A stretch of DNA of 64,000 nucleotides from Streptomyces fagopyri (GTDB taxonomy: Bacteria; Actinomycetota; Actinomycetes; Streptomycetales; Streptomycetaceae), in contig NZ_CP045643.1 of NCBI RefSeq assembly GCF_009498275.1, forward strand, positions 2,170,001-2,234,000. The letters run 5' to 3'. Shown here piece by piece: positions 16,797 to 25,580 of the stretch. Under the pieces are notes generated by a model. It had not been told where the DNA came from. It did no database searches and worked only from the letters and a program-made list of their open reading frames with translations. The translations under genes were made by a program, and so were the position numbers. Position 1 is the stretch's first letter. Every line of letters begins with the position of its first letter.

Positions 16797-18040
16797 CGAA
16801 GAGGCTCCCATCGCTGAGCGTCGTCGCGGAGATCGTCGAAGGCCGACCCCAAAAGGGTCAACGCACGTTGCACGTGTGGCAGTTCCAGCGGCGAGGGTGA
16901 ACTGAGGCATTCCCCCCGCTCCTCGTCGCTCGCGCCGCACAGTGGTCCCGTCCCCAGCCGCACCCGCAGCGCCCCGAGGTCGTCCCCGAAGCGGTGGCCG
17001 CCCGGCGCGGGCATGCCGAGCCGGGCGGTGAGGAAGTCCTCCAGTTCCTGCGCGTCGCCGACACCACGGGCGGCGAGCCCGGCGCGCAGCGGGCCGAGGT
17101 CCGCGTACAGATGCCGGCCGGCCCGTGGCGGCCGTGCGAGGGCGCCCGCGCCGGTCACCACGCGGTGCGCGGCGTCGGCGACGCGCGCGTGCAGGCGTAC
17201 GGCCGCCGTGAGCCTTTCGGTGACCGCGTCCGGCTCGCCGAGCGCGTACGAGGCCGCCGCGGCGACCGGTCGGGCGACCCGCGCGCCGAGCACGGTGAGT
17301 ACGTCGAGGACGCGGGCGCGCAGCAGGACGCCCGCGTCGGTGAGCGGGAAGCGCGCCACGGCGGCGGGCCAGCCCTGGGGCAGGAAGGCACCGGAGAGGT
17401 CGGCGATGACGGTGACCTCGTCGGGGAGCATCTCCGCGGGGCTGAGCAGCACGGTGTCGTGCGGCCGGTGCAGGGTGTCGCGCCAGGTCTCGTCACTGAC
17501 CACGTGCAGTCCCTCGGCGACAGCGGCCTCGACGGTCTCGTGGACCACCTCGGGCGGCGCCACGGTGGCTGTGGGGTCGTCGGCGACGGAGAGGACGAGC
17601 AGCCGTGGATCACCTCCCTCGGCACGGACCCTGCGGACCGTCTCCAGCAGCGCGTACGGGTCCGGCAGGCCCCCGCACTCCGCGGGCGTCGCCACGTGGA
17701 ACACGGATCGGCCCAGCAACCGCACCTGTGGCGCCCACCAGGCGGCGCACGGCCTCGGCACCAGGACGTCACCCCCGAGCGCGCCGGTCAGGGCGAGGAG
17801 CAGCGCGGGGGCGCCGGGGGCGGCGGCCACCCGGTCGCGTTCGGCGGCCAGGCCACGCCGGTTCCAGTAGCCGCGGGCGGCGTCGAGGAGCGCGGGCCCG
17901 CCTCCGGGGGGTTCCGCCCCGGTGTGGTCCGCGGCGGCGGCCAGGACGGCGCGCAGTTCCGGCAGCACCGGGAGGCCCTGATCGGGGAGTGGCGGGCCGT
18001 AGCGGACCGGACCATGCCCTTCCGGTACCGTCCGCCGCAT
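16793..18040 (-). CDS. Aminotransferase class I/II-fold protein lacking the PLP lysine
   Basis: A 415-residue protein with the layout of a fold-type I aminotransferase: a glycine-rich N-terminal segment, VVSDETWRDTLH (181-191, the place of the usual DE-Y) and an Arg-containing C-terminal small domain. Where the Schiff-base lysine is expected (SLSK followed by GWR) the protein reads DLSGAFLPQGW (214-224), so Gly217 replaces Lys. It should not form an internal aldimine and may be a non-catalytic paralogue or bind another ligand. GGAGG precedes the ATG at 18040. It is coupled (ATGA) to the MBL hydrolase gene downstream. Confidence 0.75.
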   Translation of the reverse strand: MRRTVPEGHGPVRYGPPLPDQGLPVLPELRAVLAAAADHTGAEPPGGGPALLDAARGYWNRRGLAAERDRVAAAPGAPALLLALTGALGGDVLVPRPCAAWWAPQVRLLGRSVFHVATPAECGGLPDPYALLETVRRVRAEGGDPRLLVLSVADDPTATVAPPEVVHETVEAAVAEGLHVVSDETWRDTLHRPHDTVLLSPAEMLPDEVTVIADLSGAFLPQGWPAAVARFPLTDAGVLLRARVLDVLTVLGARVARPVAAAASYALGEPDAVTERLTAAVRLHARVADAAHRVVTGAGALARPPRAGRHLYADLGPLRAGLAARGVGDAQELEDFLTARLGMPAPGGHRFGDDLGALRVRLGTGPLCGASDEERGECLSSPSPLELPHVQRALTLLGSAFDDLRDDAQRWEPLR

Positions 18041-18208
18041 CCGTGCCTCCGCGCAGTCCGTGATGCCGTGCCCTGTCTCCGCCGCACCTGCCGTACGCTC
18101 CGCCGCCCGTACGCTCCGCCGCGTCGCTCCGGGTGATCCTCTTCGGTGACTCCGTACCCACGGACCGGTCCCGCGATGGGCGCCGGCCGGGTCGCGCCCG
18201 TCACACCG

Positions 18209-19756
18209 TCAGCGGCCGGCGAACAGGCGTTCGCGGAACAGACGGTGGGCGGCCGCGCCCAGGGCGCCCGCGATGAGCAGGGCTCCGAGGATCAGGGCCG
18301 GGACGGACTCGGTGAAGGCACCGCCCTCACCGGCCTGCACCCCGTGCTGGGCGCCCGAGGGGCGGTCCGCCGTGTCACCCTCACCGTCGCGACCGCCGCC
18401 CTCAGAGGTGTCGCGCCCCGCGCCGTTCGGGGAGTCCGCGGCGTTGTCGTGCGGGGCGGCCTGGTGGGTTCCGGGGGCGTTGTCGCGGCCCGCGCCGCCG
18501 GGGACGTCCCGGGCGTCCCCGCGGGCCGCGCTCTCCGGGACGACCGGAGCGACCGGAGCGACCGGAGCGACCGGGACACTGTCGCCGGCCGTTCCGGGAG
18601 GAACGTCCTGGACGCCCTCACGGGCCGCGTCCTCGGGAACGACCGGTGCGCTGTCGCCCGCGACACCCGCGGGCTGGTCCTGGGCACCCTCGTCCGCGGC
18701 GCTCCCGGGAACCACCGGGACGTCACGTGGGGCTTCCGGAGGTGCGCCCGGCGCGCCTGGACGAGCCACCTCCCCGGGGGTGACCGGAGCACTGCCCGAG
18801 CCCCCCGCCCCCGGAGAAACACCCCCGGGAACACCCTCGCCGGCGGTGCTCCCCGAAGCAGCCGGAACGTCGCGCGGAGCCTCCCGGGGAACGACGGGGG
18901 CCTCACCCGGGACGTCCCGGGGAACCACCGGAGCCTCACTCCCGACCTCCCGTGCGGCGACCGGGGCCTCACTCCCGACCTCCCGAGGGACGGCCGAGGT
19001 CTCACGCGGGACCTCCCGAGAGACGGCCGGCACCTCGCTCGGGACCTCCGGGGGAACGACCGCGGCCTTACCCGGGACCTCCCGAGCAGCGCCGTGCGGG
19101 GTGTGAGGGGCGTCCCGAGGAACAGCGGGAACCTCGCCCGGGACCTTCCGAGAACCGGCCGGATCCTCACCCGGGGCCTTCCGGGAAACAGCCGGAACCT
19201 CACTCCGGACCTTGCCAGAACCGACCGGAACCTCACTCCGGACCTTCCCAGCAGCGACCGCGATCTCAGCCGGGGCCTTCCCAGCAGCGACCGCACCCTT
19301 ACCCGCGGCCTCCCGAGAGGTGCCGTGCGCGGTGTGAGGGGCGTCGCGGGACACCCTGTACGTGGCCTTCCACGCTCGCGCGTGGCCACCCGGCGCGGCG
19401 GGACACATGCCCTCCACGGCCCGCTCGCCGAGTTGCCCGCCGGAACCGCCGCGCGCCGGAGCACGGGAGGGAACCCGGACCGTGCCGCGGTAGGTGACGG
19501 CCTTCGTGTCCGCGCCGCCGCTCACCCGGCGCAACCGGACCTCGCTCCCCGCGAAACCGGCGGAGCGGCCGTCGACGTACCCGGGCGGCGCGCCGCCCGT
19601 CGCGCCGCAGGTGACGGAGACGGTGACCAGTTCCCCGGGCCGCACGGAACGCGGCACGGCCTCGGCGCCCGGATCCGCGGACGCGGCCGAGGCGGCCGCG
19701 CCCAGCGCGGTACAGGCCAGGGCGGTGGCGGACAGCACACGGGCGGTACGGCGCAT
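18209..19756 (-). CDS. Secreted, membrane-anchored repeat protein
   Basis: A 515-residue surface protein. A signal peptide (residues 1-27, cleavage near ASA-DPG) is followed by a small globular domain with two cysteines (Cys50, Cys118). Residues 136-300 consist of fifteen 11-residue units with the pattern (S/P/A)R(E/K)(V/A)P-(S/G)E(V/A)P-V. Longer, looser repeats rich in PVVP and AGDS follow to about 440. A single hydrophobic helix near 484-503 (VPALILGALLIAGALG) and a basic tail end the protein. No LPXTG motif was seen, so anchoring is by the helix, not sortase. GAAGGAG precedes the ATG. Function is unknown; the elongated repeat suggests a stalk spanning the cell wall. Confidence 0.8.
   Translation of the reverse strand: MRRTARVLSATALACTALGAAASAASADPGAEAVPRSVRPGELVTVSVTCGATGGAPPGYVDGRSAGFAGSEVRLRRVSGGADTKAVTYRGTVRVPSRAPARGGSGGQLGERAVEGMCPAAPGGHARAWKATYRVSRDAPHTAHGTSREAAGKGAVAAGKAPAEIAVAAGKVRSEVPVGSGKVRSEVPAVSRKAPGEDPAGSRKVPGEVPAVPRDAPHTPHGAAREVPGKAAVVPPEVPSEVPAVSREVPRETSAVPREVGSEAPVAAREVGSEAPVVPRDVPGEAPVVPREAPRDVPAASGSTAGEGVPGGVSPGAGGSGSAPVTPGEVARPGAPGAPPEAPRDVPVVPGSAADEGAQDQPAGVAGDSAPVVPEDAAREGVQDVPPGTAGDSVPVAPVAPVAPVVPESAARGDARDVPGGAGRDNAPGTHQAAPHDNAADSPNGAGRDTSEGGGRDGEGDTADRPSGAQHGVQAGEGGAFTESVPALILGALLIAGALGAAAHRLFRERLFAGR
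18857..19351 (-). repeat. Fifteen 33-bp (11-residue) tandem units in the surface-protein gene
   Basis: The translated units align without gaps from SRDAPHTAHGT through PREAPRDVPAA. The unit SRDAPHTAHGT recurs as PRDAPHTPHGA five units later and AREVGSEAPVV follows PREVGSEAPVA, indicating past duplication of single and multiple units. Confidence 0.75.
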
Positions 19757-20072
19757 CGGCTGGGCTCCTTCGGAACGGCTCCGTCTGAAGGGGCACGGCC
19801 GTCGTGCTCCCCGAGCCCATCACAGCCCGCCCGGCCCCGGGGCGCGCGCGGCCGGACACCATTCGCGGGACGGGGGCACCCGAGCGGGTGACAGCGGCGC
19901 GGCGCCGGTCGGTTCGGGAGGAGGCGCGTCTCAAGGAGCTCGTGACGGTGGAGCGCGCCCCCTGTGCGAGCGCCGGGGCGCGGTACGCCGGGCCCCCTCC
20001 CCCGTCGCCCCCATCGCCCTGTGCGGGCGGGCCGCGCCCGGTGGACCGGCGGACGGCAGACCGGCGGACCGA
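19757..20072. other. Gene-less 316-bp spacer
   Basis: Upstream region of the surface-protein gene and downstream region of the sigma factor gene, both on the minus strand. Apart from the GAAGGAG ribosome-binding site at its left edge I see no gene, clear promoter hexamers or long palindrome. Confidence 0.5.
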
Positions 20073-20867
20073 TTACGCCGCGTCGCGCAGGACCTGGTTG
20101 CGCAGCCGCGCGCAGCAGCGGCTGATCAGCCGGGAGACGTGCATCTGCGAGATGCCGAGCTGCTCGGCGATGCTGCTCTGGGTCATGTCGCCGAAGAACC
20201 GCATGTAGAGGATGGTGCGTTCACGCTCGGGCAGGGCGCGCAGGCGGGGCTTGACGGCCTCCCGGTCGATCACCACGTCGAGGGCGGGGTCGGCCGAGCC
20301 GAGGGCGTCGCTGAGTGAGTACCCGTCGTCGTTGCCCCGGAGTTCGGCGTCGAGGGAGAGCGCGCTGAAGCTCTCCAGCGCCTCCAGTCCGGCCCGGACG
20401 TCCTCTTCGGTCATCCGGGCGTGTTCGGCGATCTCGGCGACGGTGGGCGCGTGTCCCGACACGGTCCCCGACAGTTCCTGCTGGGCGAACCGCACGCGGT
20501 TGCGCAGGTCCTGGACTCGGCGCGGGACATGGACGGTCCACATGTGGTCGCGGAAGTGGCGCTTGATCTCACCGGTCACCGTCGGCACGGCGTAGCTCTC
20601 GAAGGCGTTCCCGAGTTCGGGGTCGTACCGGTCGACGGCCTTGACCAGGCCGAGCGCCGCCACCTGCCGCAGGTCCTCCAGGTTCTCACCACGGTTGCGG
20701 AAGCGGCCCGCGAGCCGGTCCGCCATGGGCAGCCAGGCCTCGACGATCTCCTCGCGGAGCGCGTCGCGCGCACTCCCCGCGGGGAGTGCGGCAAGCCTGC
20801 GGAACGCCTCCATGGTGTCGGGGGCGTCGTCGTGCGGGTGGCGTTTCGCGCTCACTCGGTTTCCCAT
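20073..20867 (-). CDS. RNA polymerase sigma factor, SigB/SigF/SigG family
   Basis: A 264-residue group 3 sigma factor. Region 2 includes ENLEDLRQVAALGLVKAVDR and FESYAVPTVTGEIKRHFRDH, region 3 lies around HAPTVAEIAEHARM, and region 4 contains ERERTILYMRFFGDMTQSSI with HVSRLISR as the recognition helix. These factors direct stress and sporulation genes and are usually held by anti-sigma kinases. No anti-sigma gene is adjacent, but a SpoIIE-type phosphatase lies 20 kb away. The ATG at 20867 has GGGAG 12 nt upstream. A 110-nt self-complementary leader (20890-20997) precedes it, so post-transcriptional control is likely. Confidence 0.93.
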   Translation of the reverse strand: MGNRVSAKRHPHDDAPDTMEAFRRLAALPAGSARDALREEIVEAWLPMADRLAGRFRNRGENLEDLRQVAALGLVKAVDRYDPELGNAFESYAVPTVTGEIKRHFRDHMWTVHVPRRVQDLRNRVRFAQQELSGTVSGHAPTVAEIAEHARMTEEDVRAGLEALESFSALSLDAELRGNDDGYSLSDALGSADPALDVVIDREAVKPRLRALPERERTILYMRFFGDMTQSSIAEQLGISQMHVSRLISRCCARLRNQVLRDAA

Positions 20868-20889
20868 GGTGCGTCGCAACTCCCTTGAA

Positions 20890-20997
20890 AGTGCTTTGGG
20901 TTGGACGGTCACCGTGGGAGCGCGGGGTGCGCCGGACAGGCACACCCGTGGCGAGAACCTGACGGCTCCCACGGACGTGCCTCCTGTCCGAAGCACT
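20890..20997 (-). ncRNA. Candidate structured 5' leader of the sigma factor mRNA
   Basis: Three nested helices can form: an outer 7-bp stem (20890-20896 with 20991-20997, AGTGCTT/AAGCACT), a second stem (20933-20943 with 20977-20990, 11 pairs and a 3-nt bulge), and an inner hairpin (20946-20955 with 20965-20974, 9 pairs and one bulged base). A further segment, CCGTGGGAGC (20912-20921), is a perfect 10-base complement of 20965-20974. It can therefore replace the inner hairpin or form a pseudoknot. This alternative pairing upstream of the ATG at 20867 is what a riboswitch-like or protein-responsive leader looks like. No known motif was recognised. Confidence 0.5.
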
Positions 20998-21007
20998 GAG
21001 ATTCCGC

Positions 21008-21032
21008 CTGCCCCTGCGCGGTCGGGGCAAAC
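21008..21032 (-). promoter_or_regulatory. Possible SigB-type promoter of the sigma factor gene
   Basis: The minus strand reads GTTT (21032-21029)-N15-GGGCAG (21013-21008), close to the SigB/SigF-type consensus GNNTN14-16GGGTAY but with two mismatches in the -10. Transcription from it would start near 21000, exactly where the structured leader begins. Autoregulation is possible. Confidence 0.3.
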
Positions 21033-21728
21033 CCCCGATGCTCCGGGCGAGTTGGTCCTCGCGCGTCGGGCATGGGCCGCGGTCCCGGGGGTACTGCTGA
21101 CGCAGCGGCGTGCCCGGCGACCGGGAACCCGGGCAGGGCCCACGGCCATGGCGGATTCGTGCGGCGAGTACGGCGAGTGCGGGACGTACGAGAAGCGCGG
21201 TCCGTCCTTCGGGCCGGACGGTTCCGGGAGCCTCGCGGTGTCCGCGGTCCCCGGCTCGGTGCCCGCCGGATCAGGCGGGCGGTCCGGACGGGGTGGGCGG
21301 ACTCGGCGACGCCGGCGCCGGCGCGGCGGGGGTCCGGTCGCGGCTGCGAGGGGAGCGACCGGGCCCGCGCCGGGGACGTGGAGCGACCGCGCGCCGGTCG
21401 GCGCGGGTGCCCACGACGGCGAGTGACTCGGGGCGCGGCCGCGGGTGCGTCGTCGGAGGCGGCGGCCCCTCGCACGGCACGAAGGGGCCACAACACGCGC
21501 GAGGCAACCACGTGTCGGACCGTTCGGTCCCGGCCACGTCGCCACCGGGTTCGGCGGAGACCTGCCCAAGGTCGCCACCGGACACCTGCCCAGGGTCGCG
21601 ACCGGGTACGACGGCGACGGCGACCCTGAGCACGGCACAGACCCTGGGTACGACGGAACTCATGGGTACGACGGAGTCCCTGGTACCGCCCGGTGCGCCG
21701 GAGGACGTCACGACGCCACCGGGAGGGT
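21033..21728. other. Gene-less region of about 700 bp with short repeats
   Basis: Open frames here encode Arg/Gly/Pro-rich products without domain character. Three GGGTACGACGG copies (21604, 21647, 21664) and a repeated ACCTGCCCA(A/G)GGTCGC segment (about 21561-21600) are visible. A weak plus-strand frame (21150-21426, starting MADSCGEYGECGTYEKR) lacks a ribosome-binding site and was not called. Confidence 0.45.
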
Positions 21729-21965
21729 TCAGACGGCGCTTCCGAAGACCCGGTCCCGGGCTCCCTCGCGGGTCCGGCCCGGGGCGACCGGACGGCGCGG
21801 GTGACGGCGCAGGTACTCGCCCTCCAGCTGGGCCATGCGCACGTTGTGGGTCCGCAGCGCGTCGTTCGAGCCGTGGAGCAGCGTGTCGTGGCGCGTCCGG
21901 TGGATCGTCTCCAGCTCTCTCATCAGCTGCTGGTCGTCCAGCCGGTCCGGGTCGACTCCGGTCAT
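21729..21965 (-). CDS. DUF6158 family small protein
   Basis: A 78-residue protein, highly charged and probably helical: DRLDDQQLMRELETIHRTRH, then LLHGSNDALRTHN and QLEGEYLRRHP. This matches the DUF6158 family of short actinobacterial proteins with no known function. The ATG at 21965 gives the family's usual start (MTGVDP). It stands alone on the minus strand. Confidence 0.8.
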   Translation of the reverse strand: MTGVDPDRLDDQQLMRELETIHRTRHDTLLHGSNDALRTHNVRMAQLEGEYLRRHPRRPVAPGRTREGARDRVFGSAV

Positions 21966-22217
21966 GGTGGTACCCCGCTCGTCGTGTCCTGCGGCGTGGT
22001 CCCGGTGCCCGCCGGGCACACACCCCCGCGAGCGGCACCCGAGCGGCGTCCGGGAGGGAACCATGGATCTCGCCGTCCTCCCTCCACTCTACGAACATCC
22101 GGGGTCCCGGGCATTCCACGGGCGTCCCGGGCCCACGGTGGCACGCCCCCGACCACCGGGAACGACCGCGCGGCCCGGAACCGCCGGAGGCGCCCGCCCC
22201 CGGCCGCCGGGTGCGCT

Positions 22218-23837
22218 CTAGCGGGCGCGCTCCACGCGCCGCTCGTCCCAGACGGGCTCCGGCGTCTCCCGGATCCGGCCGTCGGAACCGAAGACCAGGT
22301 AGCGGTCGAAGGAGCGGGCGAACCAGCGGTCGTGGGTGACCGCGAGGACCGTCCCCTCGTACGCCTCCAGGCCCTCCTGGAGTGCCTCCGCCGACTCCAG
22401 GTCGAGGTTGTCGGTCGGCTCGTCCAGCAGCAGGGCGGTGGAGCCCTCCAGCTCCAGCAGCAGGATCTGGAAGCGGGCCTGCTGGCCGCCGGAGAGCTTC
22501 TCGAACTTCTGCTCGGCCTGGGCGGTCAGCTCGTAGCGGCGCAGTCGGGACATCGCGGCGCCCCGGTCCTGGGAGTGCTCGCTCCACAGGATGTCGAGGA
22601 GCGTGCGGCCTTCCAGTTCGGGGTGGGCGTGCGTCTGCGCGAAGTGCCCCGCGACGACCCGCGCGCCGAGTTTCCACGCGCCGGTGTGCGCGACCGAGCC
22701 GCCCGCGAGCAGGCGCAGGAAGTGCGACTTCCCCGAGCCGTTGGACCCGAGGACGGCGACGCGCTCGCCGTAGAAGACCTCCAGGTCGAAGGGGTTCATC
22801 AGACCGGTGAGTTCGAGCCCCTGGCAGGTGATGGCCCGCACACCCGTCCGTCCGCCGTGCAGCCGCATCCTGATGTCCTGCTCGCGCGGCGGCTCCGGCG
22901 GCGGGCCGGCCTCCTCGAACTTTCTCAGCCGGGTCTGCGCGGCCTGGTAGCGGGACGCCAGCTCATGGCTGATGGAGGCGGCCTGACGCAGATTCAGCAC
23001 GAGCTTCTTCAGCTGGGCGTGCTTCTCGTCCCAGCGCCTGCGCAGTTCCTCGAAACGCGCGAAGCGCTCCTGGCGGGCCTCGTGGTACGTCGCGAAGCCC
23101 CCGCCGTGCACCCAGGCGTCGGCACCGGCCGGGCTGGGCTCGACGCTGACGATCTTCTCGGCGGCGCGCGCCAGCAGCTCCCGGTCGTGGGAGACGAACA
23201 GCACGGTCTTGCGGGTCTCCTTGAGCCGCTCCTCCAGCCAGCGCTTTCCCGGTACGTCGAGATAGTTGTCCGGCTCGTCGAGGAGCAGTACCTCGTCGGT
23301 GCCGCGCAGCAGGGCTTCGAGCACCAGCCGCTTCTGCTCGCCGCCGGACAGCGTCCGCACCAGACGCCACTGCGCCTTCTCGTACGGGACGCCCAGCGCG
23401 GCCGTGGTGCACATGTCCCAGAGCGTCTCGGACTCGTATCCGCGCACCTCGGCCCAGTCGGACAGCGCCTGCGCGTAGCGGAGCTGGGAGGCCTCGTCGT
23501 CGACGGTCATGAGATCGTGCTCGGCGGCGTCGACGGCCTTCGCGGCCTGCCGGATGCGGGGCGGTGCCACGGACACGAGCAGGTCCCGCACGGTCGTCTC
23601 GTCCCGTACCGAGCCCACGAACTGGCGCATCACACCCAGGCCGCCACCGACGGTTACGGTCCCCCCGTGCGGCTTCAGCTCCCCCGAGATCAGCCGCAGC
23701 AGCGTGGTCTTGCCCGCTCCGTTGGGTCCGACCAGGGCGACGACGGCCCCTTCCCCCACCCGAAACGACACATCGCCGAGCAGCGCCCTCCCGTCGGGAA
23801 GGTAGTACTCAAGATGTGCGGCTTCGAGGTGTCCCAT
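22218..23837 (-). CDS. ABC-F family ATP-binding protein
   Basis: A 539-residue protein with two ATPase domains and no membrane segments, the ABC-F layout. Domain 1 has Walker A GPNGAGKTT (37-45) and signature LSGGEQKR. Domain 2 has Walker A GSNGSGKSH and signature LSGGQQAR, with LLLDEPTDNLDLES after it. The inter-domain linker (about 230-300) is charged and helical, as in ribosome-acting family members. ABC-F proteins act on the ribosome in translation control or antibiotic protection. It begins at ATG 23837 with GGAG 12 nt upstream. Without an adjacent biosynthetic cluster, a housekeeping role is as likely as resistance. Confidence 0.9.
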   Translation of the reverse strand: MGHLEAAHLEYYLPDGRALLGDVSFRVGEGAVVALVGPNGAGKTTLLRLISGELKPHGGTVTVGGGLGVMRQFVGSVRDETTVRDLLVSVAPPRIRQAAKAVDAAEHDLMTVDDEASQLRYAQALSDWAEVRGYESETLWDMCTTAALGVPYEKAQWRLVRTLSGGEQKRLVLEALLRGTDEVLLLDEPDNYLDVPGKRWLEERLKETRKTVLFVSHDRELLARAAEKIVSVEPSPAGADAWVHGGGFATYHEARQERFARFEELRRRWDEKHAQLKKLVLNLRQAASISHELASRYQAAQTRLRKFEEAGPPPEPPREQDIRMRLHGGRTGVRAITCQGLELTGLMNPFDLEVFYGERVAVLGSNGSGKSHFLRLLAGGSVAHTGAWKLGARVVAGHFAQTHAHPELEGRTLLDILWSEHSQDRGAAMSRLRRYELTAQAEQKFEKLSGGQQARFQILLLELEGSTALLLDEPTDNLDLESAEALQEGLEAYEGTVLAVTHDRWFARSFDRYLVFGSDGRIRETPEPVWDERRVERAR

Positions 23838-24067
23838 GGTGAGGCATTCTCCGTGGAGGCGGGTCCACCCGGCAAACCCATATCCGAGGGGTGGACCACC
23901 GCGTTCGGCGGAGGGGCCCGCCACGGATCCCCGTACGCCCGCCGAAGCCCGGGTCCGCGCCCCGCCCCCGCCGGGAACACACCCCGTCTCCGGGCCGACG
24001 TGGGCCGACCGGGGGCGGTGCTGGGCGGTGAGGGCGGAAAACGTCCCGGCGGGGGTAGTCGCACCCC

Positions 24068-24661
24068 ATGACCACCACCCCTGACATCGACCTCACCACC
24101 GGTCCCCCTGGCCCTCACCCCCTCCGGAGCCGCTTCCTGACGGCGGACTCCCGTCTCTTCGAGGCCGTCGCGTCCCGTCACTGGCCAGGGGGCGACCGCT
24201 TCCTGCCGAAACTGAGCCACAGCGCGAACCACGGCCTGCTGTGGTTCGCCACCGCGGCGGCCCTCGCCGCCACCCGCACCCCCCACGCACGCCGTGCCGC
24301 GGCGCGGGGTCTCGCCTCGCTGAGTCTCGCCTCCGCCACGATCAACACCGTCGGCAAACGCACGGTGCGCCGCCCCCGCCCGTCACTCGCCCCGGTCCCC
24401 CAGGCGCGCCGGCTCAAGCGCCAGCCGATCACCACCTCGTTCCCGTCGGGACACTCCGCGTCGGCCGCCGCCTTCGCGACGGGGGTGGCACTGGAGTCGC
24501 ACGGCTGGGGCGCGGCGGTGGCACCGCTCGCCACCGCGGTGGCCCTGTCCCGCGTCTACACCGGCGCCCATTTCCCGAGCGACGTCCTCGCGGGCGCGGC
24601 CCTGGGCGCGGCCGCCGCGTTCGCGGTACGGAGGCTGCTCCCGGAGCACGGCCGCCACTGA
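24068..24661 (+). CDS. PAP2-family membrane phosphatase
   Basis: A 197-residue phosphatidic-acid-phosphatase-type enzyme. All three catalytic motifs are present: KRTVRRPRP, SFPSGHSAS and SRVYTGAHFPSDV, whose histidines form the phospho-enzyme. Four to five hydrophobic segments place it in the membrane. Substrates could be phosphatidic acid or undecaprenyl pyrophosphate. It begins at ATG 24068; no strong Shine-Dalgarno sequence is visible. A single gene with no co-directional partner close by. Confidence 0.9.
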   Translation: MTTTPDIDLTTGPPGPHPLRSRFLTADSRLFEAVASRHWPGGDRFLPKLSHSANHGLLWFATAAALAATRTPHARRAAARGLASLSLASATINTVGKRTVRRPRPSLAPVPQARRLKRQPITTSFPSGHSASAAAFATGVALESHGWGAAVAPLATAVALSRVYTGAHFPSDVLAGAALGAAAAFAVRRLLPEHGRH

Positions 24662-24758
24662 GGATGTGCGGTCCACATCGTAAGACGCAGGTCTCACCAT
24701 CCGACACGCGGGCGTACGGTGATCCATGACCGACGGGAAGAGACGAAGGGGAACGGTC

Positions 24759-25580
24759 ATGCCGAAACCGCGGGAGACCGCCGTCTACACACACGGCCAC
24801 CACGAGTCCGTACTGCGCTCGCACACCTGGCGCACCGCCGCCAACTCCGCGGCCTATCTGCTCGACTCGCTCAAGCCCCACATGAAGATCCTGGACATCG
24901 GCTGCGGGCCCGGCACCATCACCGCCGACCTGGCGGAACTGGTTCCGGACGGACAGGTCACCGGGGTCGACCACGCACCGGGGATCCTGGACCAGGCCCG
25001 TGCCACGGCGGCCGGCCGCGGCCTGCGGAACGTGGATTTCGGGGTCGCGGACGTGCACGCGCTGGACTTCCCGGACGACACCTTCTGCGTCGTCCACGCC
25101 CACCAGGTGCTGCAGCACGTGGGTGACCCGGTGCAGGCGCTGCGCGAGATGCGCCGCGTCACCAAGCCGGGCGGTTTCATCGCCGTGCGCGACGCGGACT
25201 ACTCGGCCATGACCTGGTATCCCGAGGTCCCGGGCATGACCGACTGGCAGGACCTGTACCTGCGCGTCGCCCGCGCCAACGGGGGCGAGCCGGCGGCGGG
25301 GCGCCGTCTCAGGTCGTGGGCGCTGGCCGCCGGCATCACGGACATCACCGCGACGTCGAGCACCTGGACCTTCGCCACCGAGGCCGAGCGGGAGTGGTGG
25401 AGCGGGCTGTGGGCCGATCGCACCCTGGCCTCGGCGTACGCGGACCGGGCCACCGAGGGCGGCCACGCGACCACCGGGCGACTGCGGGCCGTGTCGGAGG
25501 CCTGGCGCGAGTGGGGACGACGGGAGGACGGCTGGTTCTCCGTGCTGCACGGGGAGATCCTCTGCCGCAAGGACAGGTGA
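24759..25580 (+). CDS. Class I SAM-dependent methyltransferase (UbiE/COQ5-like)
   Basis: A 273-residue methyltransferase. Motif I is ILDIGCGPGTITADLA, the acidic strand-2 end is TGVDHAPG, post-I is DVHALDFPDDTFCVVHAHQV, and MRRVTKPGGFIAVRD closes the core. The extended C-terminal half with many Trp residues probably forms a substrate lid. The ATG at 24759 has AAGGGGAA 6 nt upstream. An in-frame ATG at 24726, 5 nt after a TACGGT element (24715-24720), would add 11 residues as a leaderless start. The substrate is not inferable. Confidence 0.88.
   Translation: MPKPRETAVYTHGHHESVLRSHTWRTAANSAAYLLDSLKPHMKILDIGCGPGTITADLAELVPDGQVTGVDHAPGILDQARATAAGRGLRNVDFGVADVHALDFPDDTFCVVHAHQVLQHVGDPVQALREMRRVTKPGGFIAVRDADYSAMTWYPEVPGMTDWQDLYLRVARANGGEPAAGRRLRSWALAAGITDITATSSTWTFATEAEREWWSGLWADRTLASAYADRATEGGHATTGRLRAVSEAWREWGRREDGWFSVLHGEILCRKDR

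Noticed and set aside
18209..19756. Sortase (LPXTG) anchoring of the repeat protein
   Set aside because: No LPXTG or LAXTG motif precedes the C-terminal helix.
21150..21426. Possible 91-residue plus-strand protein (starts MADSCGEYGECG)
   Set aside because: No ribosome-binding site or promoter, an Arg/Gly-rich second half and no recognisable relative. Third-position GC alone is not enough.
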